Translations under genes and position numbers: made by a program | Assembly: GCF_000974485.1 (NCBI RefSeq) | Contig: NZ_BBOM01000010.1 | Coordinates: 310,001-374,000, forward strand | DNA from: Streptomyces sp. NBRC 109706 | Lineage (GTDB): Bacteria; Actinomycetota; Actinomycetes; Streptomycetales; Streptomycetaceae | Length of the DNA: 64,000 bases | Direction of reading: 5' to 3' | Shown: positions 49,109-58,513 of the stretch, piece by piece | Position numbering within the stretch: the first letter of the stretch is position 1 | How the letters are laid out: each line of letters starts with the position of its first letter | Notes under the pieces: generated by a model | Told to the model about the DNA's origin: nothing | Seen by the model: only the letters and a program-made list of their open reading frames with translations | The model's database searches: none

Positions 49109-50623
49109 ATGACGGATCGTCCTGATACCGCCGAGGAGTTCGGTGCCGACACGTCGAGGGCCCCCGCCGGGGCCGTGGCCCCGGCGGACGGCGATGTGAT
49201 CGATGTGTTCGATGTGATCGTCATCGGCGCCGGGCCCCCCGGGGAGAACCTTGCGGAGCGCACCCAGGCCGCCGGGCTTCGCACCGCCCTGGTGGAGGGC
49301 GATCTGGTGGGCGGCGAGTGCTCGTACTGGGCCTGTATGCCGAGCAAGGCCCTGCTGCGCCCGGCGGCCGCGCTGGCCGCGGCGCGTGCGGTCCCCGGCG
49401 CCCGGGAGGCGGCGGGCGGTGAGCTGGCCGCGGCGGCGGTGCTCGCCAGCCGGAACGCCTTCGCCAGCAACTGGCGGGACGAGGGGCAGGTCTCCTGGCT
49501 TGAGTCCGTCGATGTCGAACTCGTCCGTGGTCAGGGCCGGTTGGCCGGGCCGAGAAAGGTGGTGGTCACGGCGTCGGACGGGACGGAGCGGCGCCTGACC
49601 GCCCGGCACGCGGTGGCGCTCTGCACGGGCTCGCGCCCCGCCCTGCCGCCGCTGCCCGGCATGGACGAGGCGCGCCCGTGGACCAGCCATGAGGCCACCT
49701 CGTCGCAGCGGGTGCCGGAGCGGCTGGCCGTGGTCGGCGGCGGGGTCGTGGGGGTGGAGATGGCCGCCGCCTGGCAGGCGTTGGGCGCCAGGGTGACGCT
49801 CCTGGTGCGAGGGGACACCCTGTTGCCGCACTGGGAGCCGTTCGCGGGCGAGCTGGTGGCGGAGGGGTTGGCCAGGGCGGGGGTCGAGCTGCGCACCGGC
49901 GCCTCCGTCGCGGCGCTGCGCCGGCCGGATCCCGATGGCCCCGCGGTGGTCGAGCTGTCCGGGGGCAACACCGTGATCGCCGACGAGGTGTTGTTCGCGA
50001 CGGGGCGCCGGGCCCGCACGGACGAGCTGGGTCTTGAGACGGTGGGGCTCACCCCGGGCGACTGGCTCGCGGCGGACGACTCGCTCCGGGTCCAGGGGGT
50101 GCCAGGCGACTGGCTCTACTGCGCGGGGGATGTCAACCACCGCGCGATGCTCACCCACCAGGGGAAGTACCAGGCGCGGATCGCGGCGAGCGCGATCGTG
50201 GCCCGAGCCCGCGGTGCGGGGGTCGATGACGGGCCATGGGGTGCCCAGGCCGCGACGGCCGACCATCAGGCGGTGCCCCAGGTGGTGTTCACGGACCCGG
50301 AGGCGGCCTCCGTGGGACTGACGCTGGCCTCGGCCGAGAAGGCGGGCCTGCGGGTGCGGGCGGTGGACTACGACCTGGGCTCCGTCGCCGGCGCGGCACT
50401 CTTCGCCGAGGGCTATCGGGGTCGGGCGCGGATGGTGGTGGACGAGGACCGCCAGGTGGTGGTCGGAGCGAGCTTTGTGGGGCCGGGGGCCGGCGAGTTG
50501 CTGCACGCGGCGACGATCGCCGTGGTCGGGGAGGTGCCGCTGGCGCGGCTGTGGCACGCGGTCCCCGCGTATCCGACGATCAGCGAGGTGTGGCTGCGCC
50601 TGCTGGAGGCCTATCGGGGGTAG
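49109..50623 (+). CDS. FAD-dependent pyridine nucleotide-disulfide oxidoreductase
   Basis: 504 residues from the ATG at 49109; an in-frame ATG at 48953 with GGAG upstream would add 52 low-complexity residues. FAD loop VIVIGAGPPGENLAE (37-51), redox pair C71/C76 in GGECSYWACMPSK, NAD(P) loop VVGGGVVGVEMAAAW, and second FAD motif WLYCAGDVNHRAMLTHQGKYQ. The C-terminal dimer domain has PAYPTISEVW where lipoamide dehydrogenases have HAHPTxSE. The catalytic His is therefore replaced, as in mercuric reductases, though no Cys pair typical of MerA is present. Its electron acceptor is unknown. Confidence 0.88.
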   Translation: MTDRPDTAEEFGADTSRAPAGAVAPADGDVIDVFDVIVIGAGPPGENLAERTQAAGLRTALVEGDLVGGECSYWACMPSKALLRPAAALAAARAVPGAREAAGGELAAAAVLASRNAFASNWRDEGQVSWLESVDVELVRGQGRLAGPRKVVVTASDGTERRLTARHAVALCTGSRPALPPLPGMDEARPWTSHEATSSQRVPERLAVVGGGVVGVEMAAAWQALGARVTLLVRGDTLLPHWEPFAGELVAEGLARAGVELRTGASVAALRRPDPDGPAVVELSGGNTVIADEVLFATGRRARTDELGLETVGLTPGDWLAADDSLRVQGVPGDWLYCAGDVNHRAMLTHQGKYQARIAASAIVARARGAGVDDGPWGAQAATADHQAVPQVVFTDPEAASVGLTLASAEKAGLRVRAVDYDLGSVAGAALFAEGYRGRARMVVDEDRQVVVGASFVGPGAGELLHAATIAVVGEVPLARLWHAVPAYPTISEVWLRLLEAYRG

Positions 50624-50720
50624 CGGGCAGGGGCGGCGGGAGCGCGGCCCGCGCCGGGCCGGAGGCGCCCCGGTTCGGGATCCGGGGGCGTCCGCCCGGC
50701 GCCGGAGGAGACGCCTGGGC

Positions 50721-51140
50721 CTAGCGGCCGAGCGCCGAGCGGCAGACCGCGTTCATGGTCGGGTCGGGGAAGGCGCAGAAGGAGTCCGGGAGTTCGACGG
50801 GCGGGGCTTCCTGGCCGGCGGGGGCGTGGGCCGGCTCCTCGACGGGCCCCGGCGCGATCGGTTCGGGCCCCGAGGGCTGGGGGGCGGGCGCCGTGGGGGT
50901 GGGGGTGGGGTCGGGGGCGGCCGATCCGTCCTCCCGCTTCCCCGCCGGTCCCTCGGGTCCGGCGGCCGGGCTCGGTTCGCTGGCCGGCGCCACGGCGTGG
51001 GCGGTGGCCAGGGGCGTGGGCTTCTTCAGGGCGCCGTCCTCGGCGTCCTCGCCGCCGGCGGTCCCGGCGCAGCCGCCGAGCAGCAGCGCCAGAGCCGCCA
51101 TGCCGAGTGCCTGCCGTGCGGTGGTGCCTGGGATGTTCAT
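50721..51140 (-). CDS. Small Pro-rich lipoprotein of unknown function
   Basis: 139 residues starting MNIPGTTARQALG. The lipobox LLLGGC places the lipidated Cys near residue 24. About 85 residues of Pro/Ala/Glu-rich linker follow, then a short C-terminal cap with two Cys (DSFCAFPDPTMNAVCRSALG) that could form a disulfide. No family is recognised. The linker would hold the cap away from the membrane through the cell wall. It lies between convergent flavoenzyme and ABC-permease ends with no clear partner. A longer start at 51257 lacks a plausible signal position. Confidence 0.65.
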   Translation of the reverse strand: MNIPGTTARQALGMAALALLLGGCAGTAGGEDAEDGALKKPTPLATAHAVAPASEPSPAAGPEGPAGKREDGSAAPDPTPTPTAPAPQPSGPEPIAPGPVEEPAHAPAGQEAPPVELPDSFCAFPDPTMNAVCRSALGR

Positions 51141-51336
51141 CGAGTGGGCCTTCCCTCGCGTGGGTGGGTGCCCCCGACAGCGCGGGGGCACGCTGTCCAA
51201 CGCGGCCGGCGGCCCAGGTTTCCGCTGGCTCACCCCATTGCAGCAACGTTCCGTCAAGTGCCGTCGTCGGTTCGCCCGTTCCGGCCCGGCCGGGCCGCCG
51301 GCCGGTCGGCAGCCCGGGTCGGGTCCGGTCGGTCGG

Positions 51337-52335
51337 TCAGACGGCGACGCGGGGGTCGGCCACCCCCTGGAGGATGTCGGCCGCGGTGTTGGCGACGATG
51401 TACACCGCGCCCAGGACGAAGGTGACCCCCGCGACCGCGGGGAAGTCGGAGACCGGGATGCCGGCCCCCAGATAGCTGCCGAGCCCCGGCCAGCTGAAAA
51501 CGCTCTCCACGACCAGCACCCCGGCGAACATGAAGCCGATCTGGAGCCCGGTCATGGAGAGGGCGGCGTTGACGGAGTTCCGTGCCACATGCCGGAGCAC
51601 GAGGGAGCGTTCGCCGAGCCCCTTGGCGCGGGCGGTGCGCACATACTCCGCGTCCAGGGTCGACCGCAGGCTGGAGCGGAACACCCGGCCGATGGCGAGG
51701 GCGGGGCCCACCGCCAGGGCCAGGGCCGGCAGCAGCAGGTGGCGCAGCGCGTCGACGCTGGTGGCCGGGTCCCCGGCGAGCAGCCCGTCGAGGACGAGCA
51801 GGCCCGTCGGCCCGTCCACGTCCCCGCCGCCGCTGACCCGGCCGTTGGCGGGCAGCCAGTCCAGCTGTTGGTAGAAGACGATCAGGAAGAAGATGCCCAG
51901 CAGAAAGGTGGGAGCGGTGGAGAGGACGAAGAGCAGTCCGCGCAGGGCGCCGGTGCCCTTCCAGCGCAGCGTGCTGGAGAGGGCGAACAGCAGGGCCAGC
52001 ACCAGCGCCAACAGGAAGGCGAAGAGCACGAGTTCGAGGGTGGCCGGCAGATAGCTCCCGATGTCCTCGGTGACCGGCCGCTTGGTGCGGAAGGAGATGC
52101 CCAGATCGCCGGTGAACAGGCCACCGAGGTAGTCGAAGTAACGGGTGACGGGCGGCGCGTCCAGGCCGAGCCTGGCGCGTTCCGCCGCGATGGCCTCGGG
52201 CGAGGCGGTCGGTCCGAGGGTCGCGGCGGCGGCGTCGGTCGCCGAGATCTCCTGGAGAACGAACAACACCACGGAGAGCACCAGCAGCAGCGCGACCAGG
52301 GAGGCCAGCCGGGTGCCGAGAAAACGCGGGGTCAT
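51337..52335 (-). CDS. Peptide-type ABC importer permease (DppB-like)
   Basis: 332 residues. The first helix (LASLVALLLVLSVVLFVLQEI) and a periplasmic loop with SPEAIAAERARLGLDAPPVTRYFDYLGGLFTGDLGISF are the DppB/OppB hallmark. Five further membrane segments and the loop EYVRTARAKGLGERSLVLRHVARNS, which contacts the ATPases, follow. The loop between helices 3 and 4 carries a Gly/Asp-rich insert. It is the last gene of the six-gene ureohydrolase/ABC operon, 58 bp after DppC. Confidence 0.92.
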   Translation of the reverse strand: MTPRFLGTRLASLVALLLVLSVVLFVLQEISATDAAAATLGPTASPEAIAAERARLGLDAPPVTRYFDYLGGLFTGDLGISFRTKRPVTEDIGSYLPATLELVLFAFLLALVLALLFALSSTLRWKGTGALRGLLFVLSTAPTFLLGIFFLIVFYQQLDWLPANGRVSGGGDVDGPTGLLVLDGLLAGDPATSVDALRHLLLPALALAVGPALAIGRVFRSSLRSTLDAEYVRTARAKGLGERSLVLRHVARNSVNAALSMTGLQIGFMFAGVLVVESVFSWPGLGSYLGAGIPVSDFPAVAGVTFVLGAVYIVANTAADILQGVADPRVAV

Positions 52336-52393
52336 GGTCCGTTGGGCCTTTCATGAGCGGAGCCGGGGTGGGGTCACACGGCTCGGCGCGGGG

Positions 52394-53257
52394 TCAGTGA
52401 CCGCGCCGAGCCATGATGTTGCGCACCGCGTCACCGCCGAGGTTGGCGATCAGGCTGAGCAGCATCACGGTGATCCCGGGGATGACCGGTATCCACCAGT
52501 GGGTGAGCAGTTCGGGCAGGGCGCGGGAGGTGTCGGCGCCCAGCTCGGGGGCCGGGGCGGACTGGCCGAGCCCGAGGAAGGAGAGGCTGGCCAGCACGAG
52601 GACCACGCTGCCCACGTCGAGGCTGGCGGTGATCACGGCGGACGGCACCACGCCGGGGAGGAGGTGGCGCAGGATGATCCGGGGGGTGCCGACGCCCGCC
52701 ATCCGGGCGGCCTCGACATGCGGTCGGGCCGCGAGGGACCGCACCTCGCCGCGCACGATTCTGGCGTAGTAGGGCCACCAGACCACGGAGATGGCGAGGA
52801 AGGTGTTGCCGAGCCCGGAGCCGAGGGCGGCGGCAACGGCGACCGCGACCAGGGTGCCGGGCAGTGCCAGGAAGAGGTCGGTGACCCGCATCAGCACGGC
52901 GTCCAGCCAGCCGCCGAAGGCGCCGGCGAGCAGTCCGACCACTCCGCCGACCAGCAGTCCCAGGGCGACGACGGCCAGCGCCATCAACCAGCTGGTGCGC
53001 AGGCCCAGCAGGGTGCGGGAGAGCAGGTCGCGGCCGATGCCGTCGGTGCCCAGCAGATGGTCGGAGCTGCCGATGCCGGCGTAGAGCTCGCCGCTGGTGC
53101 CGACCGGATCGGCCGGCGCGAGCAGGGGCGCGGCCAGCGCGACCAGGGTCACCAGGCCGAGCAGCGCCACCATGAGGTGGTCCAACAGCCGTCCGCCGCC
53201 GAGGTGTCGGCGGGGCATCCGGACCGGGGGGCGGACCTCGGCTATCTCGGCGGCCAT
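52394..53257 (-). CDS. Peptide-type ABC importer permease (DppC-like)
   Basis: 287 residues. DppC features: LLAPADPVGTSGELYAG near the start, the SSDHLLGTDGIGRDLLSRTLLG block, and the coupling loop RSLAARPHVEAARMAGVGTPRIILRHLLPG. Five or six membrane segments. The start is set by a TGATG overlap with the upstream dual-ATPase gene. It pairs with the DppB-like subunit that follows. Confidence 0.92.
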   Translation of the reverse strand: MAAEIAEVRPPVRMPRRHLGGGRLLDHLMVALLGLVTLVALAAPLLAPADPVGTSGELYAGIGSSDHLLGTDGIGRDLLSRTLLGLRTSWLMALAVVALGLLVGGVVGLLAGAFGGWLDAVLMRVTDLFLALPGTLVAVAVAAALGSGLGNTFLAISVVWWPYYARIVRGEVRSLAARPHVEAARMAGVGTPRIILRHLLPGVVPSAVITASLDVGSVVLVLASLSFLGLGQSAPAPELGADTSRALPELLTHWWIPVIPGITVMLLSLIANLGGDAVRNIMARRGH

Positions 53258-55314
53258 CAGAACTCCCCCCGGTGCACACAGGCGACGGCGCGGCGGGCCG
53301 ACGGGGGCGCGGTGCGGGCCGGGCCAGGCGGGCGGGGCCCGATGGGCACCAGCTGGATGCCGGTCAGGGTGTCGGCACACGCGTCGACGGCGACCGGGCA
53401 GCGCGGGTGAAAGGCGCAGCCGGAGGGCGGCGCGAGGGGGCTGGCCGGCTCGCCGTCGAGCGTCGGCAGCGCGACGTCGAGCCCGGGGACAGCGGAGATC
53501 AGGGCCTTGGTGTAGGGGTGTTTGGGGTCCGCGATCAGTTCCTCCGCCGAGCCGACCTCGACCAGCCGCCCCAGGTACATCACGGCGATCCGGTCGCCGA
53601 TGATCCGGGCCACGGACAGGTCGTGGGTGACGAAGACGACGGTCATGCCCAGTTCCTCGCGGAGTCGTCTGATGAGGTTGAGCACATTGGCGGCGAGGGA
53701 GACGTCGAGGGCGCTGGTCGGTTCGTCGCAGAGCAGCAGCCGGGGCGGGACGATGGTGGCCCGGGCGAGGGCGACGCGTTGCCGCTGGCCGCCGGAGAGT
53801 TCGGCGGGTCGGGCGTGCAGGGTGTCCTCGGCGAGGCCGACGGCCGCCAGCGCGGCGCGGGCCCGTTCGAGTCGGGTGGCCCGGTCGAGCCGCTGTGCCC
53901 TGAGGCGTTCGACGAGCAGTTCGCGGACGGTCAGCCAGGGCGTGAGGGAGGCGCCGGCGTCCTGGAAGACCATCTGCACCTCCTGTCCCGACGGTCCGTC
54001 GATGCCACCGCCGGTGGCCTTCTGGAGTCCGGCGAGCACCCGCAGCAGGGTGGACTTGCCGGATCCGCTCTCGCCGACGAGGGCGAGGGATTCACCCGCC
54101 TCGATATCGAGGGTGACGCCGCGCAGGGCGGCCAGCCTGGCCTTGCGCCCACGGCGGTCCCGCACGGTGAACTCGCAGGTCAGCTCGGTGGTGCCGAGGA
54201 TCGCCCCGGGTGCCCCGGGCGGCGCCCCCGTGGCAGGGGGCGGCGCCTCGGCGGTGGCGACTGCGGTGCCGGTGGGGGCGGTGCGGGCGGCCAGGGCGAG
54301 GAGACGTTCCCCCGCGTTCTCCGCGTGGAAGCAGGCGGCGTCGTGTTCGGGTGCGCTCTCGGGCGCCGGCAGGGTGGGGAGTTCGGCGCGGCAGCGGTCG
54401 GTGGCGAGGGGGCAGCGCGGGTGGTAGGCGCAGCCGTCGGAGGCGGTGGCCTCTGCGGTGTCGGGCACCAGGGTGCGCAGGGGGCCGTCCCGGTCGGTGT
54501 GGAAGTCCAGCCTGGACGCCAACAGGCCCAGGGTGTAGGGGTGTCGGGGCTGGTTCAGCACCTGTCGGGTGGGGCCGACCTCGGCGAGCCTGCCGCTGTA
54601 CATCACCGCGATCCGGTCGGCGATCTGTCCCGCGACGCCCAGGTCGTGGGTGATCATCAGCACGCTGCAGCCGAGTTCGTCGGCGAGCCCCCGCAGCACC
54701 CTGAGGACCTGGGACTGAACGGTCACGTCGAGTGCGGTGGTGGGTTCGTCGGCGATGATCAGTCGGGGTTCCCCGGCGACCGCCATGGCGATCATGACGC
54801 GTTGCCGCAGCCCGCCGGAGAGTTCGTGCGGGAACGCCCGCATCCGGCGTTCGGGGTCCGGGACGCCGACGGCGCTGAGCAGGCGGACGGCCTCGGCGCC
54901 GCTGCCGGCCGCCTCGATCACCTGGTCGCCGACGCGCATGGTGGGGTTGAGCGAGGTCATCGGGTCCTGGAAGACGACGCCGAGGCTGGACTTCCGCACC
55001 CGGCGCCGCTCCTCCTCCGTTCCGCCGAGCATGTCCACGCCGGCGACCCGGAGGGTGCCGCCGACCCGGGGCGCGGCCGAGGCGGGGAGCAGGCCGAGCA
55101 GGGCGAGGGAGAGCATGCTCTTGCCCGATCCCGACTCGCCGACCAGGCCCAGGATCTCGCCGGCGTTGATGTCCAGGTCCACACCCTTGAGGACGGTGGC
55201 ACGGGTCCCGTTGCGGGACATGCTGACCCGCAGGTCGCGCAGGGTGGCCACGGGCGTGGCCTCGGTGGGTTGGTCGCCGGCCTGTTCCGGCCTGGCGTGT
55301 TGGGTGTCCAGCAT
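53257..55314 (-). CDS. Fused DppD-DppF dual ATPase of the peptide-type importer
   Basis: 685 residues carrying two complete nucleotide-binding domains. NBD1 has Walker A GESGSGKS (59-66), signature LSGGLRQRV and Walker B LIIADEPTTALD. NBD2 has Walker A GESGSGKST near 411, signature LSGGQRQRV and Walker B LLLCDEPTSALD. Each is followed by an oligo_HPY Cys motif (GCAYHPRCPLATDRC and GCAFHPRCPVAVDAC). A Pro/Ala linker of about 45 residues separates them. Most importers use two separate ATPases; the fusion is recurrent in actinomycetes. GGAGG precedes the ATG. Confidence 0.93.
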   Translation of the reverse strand: MLDTQHARPEQAGDQPTEATPVATLRDLRVSMSRNGTRATVLKGVDLDINAGEILGLVGESGSGKSMLSLALLGLLPASAAPRVGGTLRVAGVDMLGGTEEERRRVRKSSLGVVFQDPMTSLNPTMRVGDQVIEAAGSGAEAVRLLSAVGVPDPERRMRAFPHELSGGLRQRVMIAMAVAGEPRLIIADEPTTALDVTVQSQVLRVLRGLADELGCSVLMITHDLGVAGQIADRIAVMYSGRLAEVGPTRQVLNQPRHPYTLGLLASRLDFHTDRDGPLRTLVPDTAEATASDGCAYHPRCPLATDRCRAELPTLPAPESAPEHDAACFHAENAGERLLALAARTAPTGTAVATAEAPPPATGAPPGAPGAILGTTELTCEFTVRDRRGRKARLAALRGVTLDIEAGESLALVGESGSGKSTLLRVLAGLQKATGGGIDGPSGQEVQMVFQDAGASLTPWLTVRELLVERLRAQRLDRATRLERARAALAAVGLAEDTLHARPAELSGGQRQRVALARATIVPPRLLLCDEPTSALDVSLAANVLNLIRRLREELGMTVVFVTHDLSVARIIGDRIAVMYLGRLVEVGSAEELIADPKHPYTKALISAVPGLDVALPTLDGEPASPLAPPSGCAFHPRCPVAVDACADTLTGIQLVPIGPRPPGPARTAPPSARRAVACVHRGEF

Positions 55315-55350
55315 GTGCGGTCCTCCCGATGGTTTTCGGTGGCCGAGTGG

Positions 55351-56775
55351 CTACCGGCCCTGCCGGTCCACGCGGTCCCGCCGCGGTGCGGGATCGCTGA
55401 GGGGTTCTGGTTCTCCGGTGCGGGGGCGGCTGAGGGGTGGTTCGGTCGGCGGGCCGTCGTCCGTCGCGGGCTCCTGGGGCGCGGGCGCCCCGGGGGGTTC
55501 ACCGGCGCCCGTCGCGCCCCCGGCCGTCCCCGACACACCGCCGGGGATCCCCGCCGCCAGGCGCCGTTCCCTGGTGCGGGCGGTGAGGGTGAGGAAGCCG
55601 GCGAGCAGCACGCAGGCCACCGAGCAGCCGCCCCAGAGCCAGCCGCTGCCCCACCGTTGGATGACGGTGCCGCCGACCAGCGGTCCGATCATGGTGGCCA
55701 TGCTGAACGCCAGGGCGTAGGTGCCCAGATAGCGGCCCCTGGCCTGACGGGTGGACATGTCGGCGGCGATGGACTGGGCGGACGGATGGGCGCCCATCTC
55801 GCCGACGGTCCAGATGGAGACGGCCGTCGCGTAGAAGATCCAGGAGTTGGCGAACGCCTGGAGCCCGACGCCCAGCGCGGTGAAGAGCAGCGCGCCGGCC
55901 AGCACCGCCTCGCGGCGCCAGCGGGCGACGAGCCGCGCCGAGGGGATCTGCAGGGCGCAGAGCAGCACCCCGTTGAGGGTGAGCAGAAAGCCGTACTCGG
56001 CGGAGCTGAAGCCGTCCTCCACCATCGCCACCGGAAGCGAGGACGTGGACTGCACATAGACCACCGAGTAGACGAGCATCGCCAGGACGAAGGTGATGAA
56101 CACCCGGTCGCGCAGCACCTGGCGCAGTCCGCCGGGCGGCGCCGGCGGGGCGTCGGCGTCCCGCCGGCCACGGCGCCCGGTGGGCACATGGCTGTCGGTG
56201 ACCCGGGCCAGCACGATGCTGGCCGAGACCAGCAGCACGCCGGCCTGGGCGTAGAAGAGGTAGGAGAAGGCACGGTCGGCGATGAAGCCGGCCAGCAGGG
56301 GGCCGATGGCGTAGCCGAGGTTGACCGCCCAGAAGTTGTAGGCGAACGCGGCGCGCCGGTGTGCCTGGGGCACCAGATCGGTGATCAGCGCGGCGACGGC
56401 CGGCTGGGCCGCGCCGTTCACCAGGCCGAAGACGAACAACAGCACCGCGATGGCGGCGGGTTGGGGGAAGGACGGGATCACCAGCATGGTGCCGGCGGAG
56501 AGCAGCAGGCTGCCGATCAGGGTGCGGCGGCGGCCGACCACGTCGGAGAGCACGCCGCCGGCCAGGGCGGAGAGCACCACTCCCCCGCCGTAGCCGGAGA
56601 CGATCATGCCGGCCTCCGAGGTGCTGAGCCCGGCGTCGCGGGTGAGGAAGAGCGTCATGAACGGGACGACGAAGCGTCCGGTCCAGGTGACGAGGACGGC
56701 GAACCAGAGCCACCAGAAGCTCGCGGGGAGATCCGCCGCGCGGGTGGGCCGTTCGTGGGACCGGCGGTGTGGCAT
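55351..56775 (-). CDS. MFS transporter within the ureohydrolase/ABC operon
   Basis: 474 residues with 12 predicted membrane segments. The motif A loop is GGVLSDVVGRRRTLIG, and NFWAVNLGYAIGPLLAGFIAD resembles motif C, as in MdtH-like exporters. The C-terminal 70 residues are Pro/Glu/Arg-rich and non-conserved. AAGGAA precedes the ATG. It lies between the binding-protein and ATPase genes, an unusual place for an MFS protein inside an ABC operon. It could export a reaction product such as a polyamine (inference). Confidence 0.9.
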   Translation of the reverse strand: MPHRRSHERPTRAADLPASFWWLWFAVLVTWTGRFVVPFMTLFLTRDAGLSTSEAGMIVSGYGGGVVLSALAGGVLSDVVGRRRTLIGSLLLSAGTMLVIPSFPQPAAIAVLLFVFGLVNGAAQPAVAALITDLVPQAHRRAAFAYNFWAVNLGYAIGPLLAGFIADRAFSYLFYAQAGVLLVSASIVLARVTDSHVPTGRRGRRDADAPPAPPGGLRQVLRDRVFITFVLAMLVYSVVYVQSTSSLPVAMVEDGFSSAEYGFLLTLNGVLLCALQIPSARLVARWRREAVLAGALLFTALGVGLQAFANSWIFYATAVSIWTVGEMGAHPSAQSIAADMSTRQARGRYLGTYALAFSMATMIGPLVGGTVIQRWGSGWLWGGCSVACVLLAGFLTLTARTRERRLAAGIPGGVSGTAGGATGAGEPPGAPAPQEPATDDGPPTEPPLSRPRTGEPEPLSDPAPRRDRVDRQGR

Positions 56776-56827
56776 GGGGTTCCTTCGGGCCGATCCCGGG
56801 GGCGCGGGCGGCGCCCCCGGGCGGGGA

Positions 56828-58420
56828 CTACTGGTCCTGGACCGTCAGCGTGTGGAAGTCGAGGGTGTAGGGCTCCGCGATGCTGTGGGACTCGGCGATC
56901 CGGCCGATCCAGGGCTGGGCGACCACGAAGTCGTTGACATAGGCCCAGGCCGGGGTGCAGGAGGCCGCCTCGTTGGCCGCCGCGGCGGCCACATAGGTCT
57001 CGGGGTCGCCGGTGACCAGGGCGTCGGAGAGCAGTTCCGTGGTCTCGTCCGAGAAGCACTGGAGGTGGTTGAGGCCACCGTCCTGGTCCCAGAACACATG
57101 CCCGTACATATAGGGGTTGCTGGAGTCGGGCCAGGTGCCGGAGGCGAGATAGATGTCGGGGGCGTTCTCCGGGTCGGCGGCGAACTCGCCGAAGACCTGG
57201 GCGGTCTGGTAGCTGGTGATGGTGGCGTCCAGGCCCAGACCCTGGAGTTGGGCGGCGATCAGGTTGGCGATCTGGGCGTCGTCGGCGCTGGCCGCCGAAT
57301 GCCCGATCACCACGGTCTTCTCCGGTCCGGACAGGCCCGCCGCGTAGTCGGCCAGGGGCGCGGGATCGTGGACGATCTCGCGGGATTCGGTGCCCTCGGG
57401 CAGCGCGCCGCGCGAGTAGCTTCCGGTCGCCAACTCGGCCTTGTGGGCCACCACCTGGTCGATGACGCTTGCCCAGTCCACCGACTGGAACATGGCCTGC
57501 CGCGCCTCGGGCGTGGCCATGAAGGGGCGGTTGGGGTTCATGTAGAGGACGCCCACCTGGAACGAGGGCAGGCTGTACGCCTGGAGGCTGTCGTCCTCGA
57601 TGTAGCGGGCCTGGGAGGCCGACGGCACCGCGCCGATGATGGCCGACAGATCGCCGTTGTTCAGGGCCAGTTGCATGGCCGACGTGTCGGTGTACACCGG
57701 CAGGTCGATGGTGGTGAACGTGGCCTCGCCGCCCCAGTAGTCCGGGTAGGCGGTCATCTCGTAGCGTTCGCCGACGCGGGCCTCGGACAGTTGGTAGGGA
57801 CCGGTGCCGGCCGAGTGGGTGGCCAGATAGCGCTGCGCGTGGTCGTCGCCGGCGTTCTCGGTCAGCGCGGTGGGGCTGATCATGCGCGGGCCGTAGGGCG
57901 AGGCCAGATAGTCGAGGAACGCGGAGTTGGGCTCGGACAGGTGGACGGTCACCGTGGTCGCGTCCACCACCTCGACGCTGTCGACGCCGGCGACCATATA
58001 GGCGGGGCCGGCGCCGACGGCGGTCCGCCGGTCGAACGACGCCTCGACGGCCTCGGGGGTGAACGGGGTCCCGTCGTGGAAGGTGACCCCCTCGCGCAGG
58101 GTGAAGGTGTAGCTGGTGTTGTCCTCGGACACCTCCCAGTCGGTGGCCAGCGCCGGACCGATGGTGGTGGTGTCCACGCCCGGCTCGTAACGGACCAGCC
58201 CCTCGTACATGTTGGTGGTCAGCGCCAGGCCGTTGCCCGAGTAGTAGACGTCGGGGTCGGGCGGTTGGCCGATGTCGTTGAGCAGGCCGACGCGCAGCAC
58301 CCCGTCGGTGGGCGCGGCGGAGCCGGTGCCGCCGTCGCCGTTGCCGCCGCAGGCGGCGACCGTGAGGGCCAACACGGCGGCCAGGGACGCGGCGCGCCGG
58401 ATGGCGGATTGCCGTCTCAT
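56828..58420 (-). CDS. Family 5 solute-binding lipoprotein (DppA/OppA-like)
   Basis: 530 residues. GAGGAG precedes the ATG; lipobox LTVAACGGN gives the lipidated Cys near residue 24. Family 5 features include NMYEGLVRYEPG, YTFTLREGVTFHDGTPFTPEAVEASFDR, GTGPYQLSEAR and the late LGLDATITSYQTAQVFGEF. Family 5 proteins bind peptides, nickel chelates, opines or other cationic compounds. It follows the ureohydrolase gene by 93 bp. The ligand may be a guanidino compound or a peptide rich in arginine, but residues visible here do not decide. Confidence 0.9.
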   Translation of the reverse strand: MRRQSAIRRAASLAAVLALTVAACGGNGDGGTGSAAPTDGVLRVGLLNDIGQPPDPDVYYSGNGLALTTNMYEGLVRYEPGVDTTTIGPALATDWEVSEDNTSYTFTLREGVTFHDGTPFTPEAVEASFDRRTAVGAGPAYMVAGVDSVEVVDATTVTVHLSEPNSAFLDYLASPYGPRMISPTALTENAGDDHAQRYLATHSAGTGPYQLSEARVGERYEMTAYPDYWGGEATFTTIDLPVYTDTSAMQLALNNGDLSAIIGAVPSASQARYIEDDSLQAYSLPSFQVGVLYMNPNRPFMATPEARQAMFQSVDWASVIDQVVAHKAELATGSYSRGALPEGTESREIVHDPAPLADYAAGLSGPEKTVVIGHSAASADDAQIANLIAAQLQGLGLDATITSYQTAQVFGEFAADPENAPDIYLASGTWPDSSNPYMYGHVFWDQDGGLNHLQCFSDETTELLSDALVTGDPETYVAAAAANEAASCTPAWAYVNDFVVAQPWIGRIAESHSIAEPYTLDFHTLTVQDQ

Positions 58421-58513
58421 GGGTAACTCCTCGGTGTTTCGGGCGGGGTGGCGCGGAGCCGGCGCCTCAGCGGTGGAGTGAGGTCAAGCACGATCAAGCA
58501 CGGCCAGGCACGA

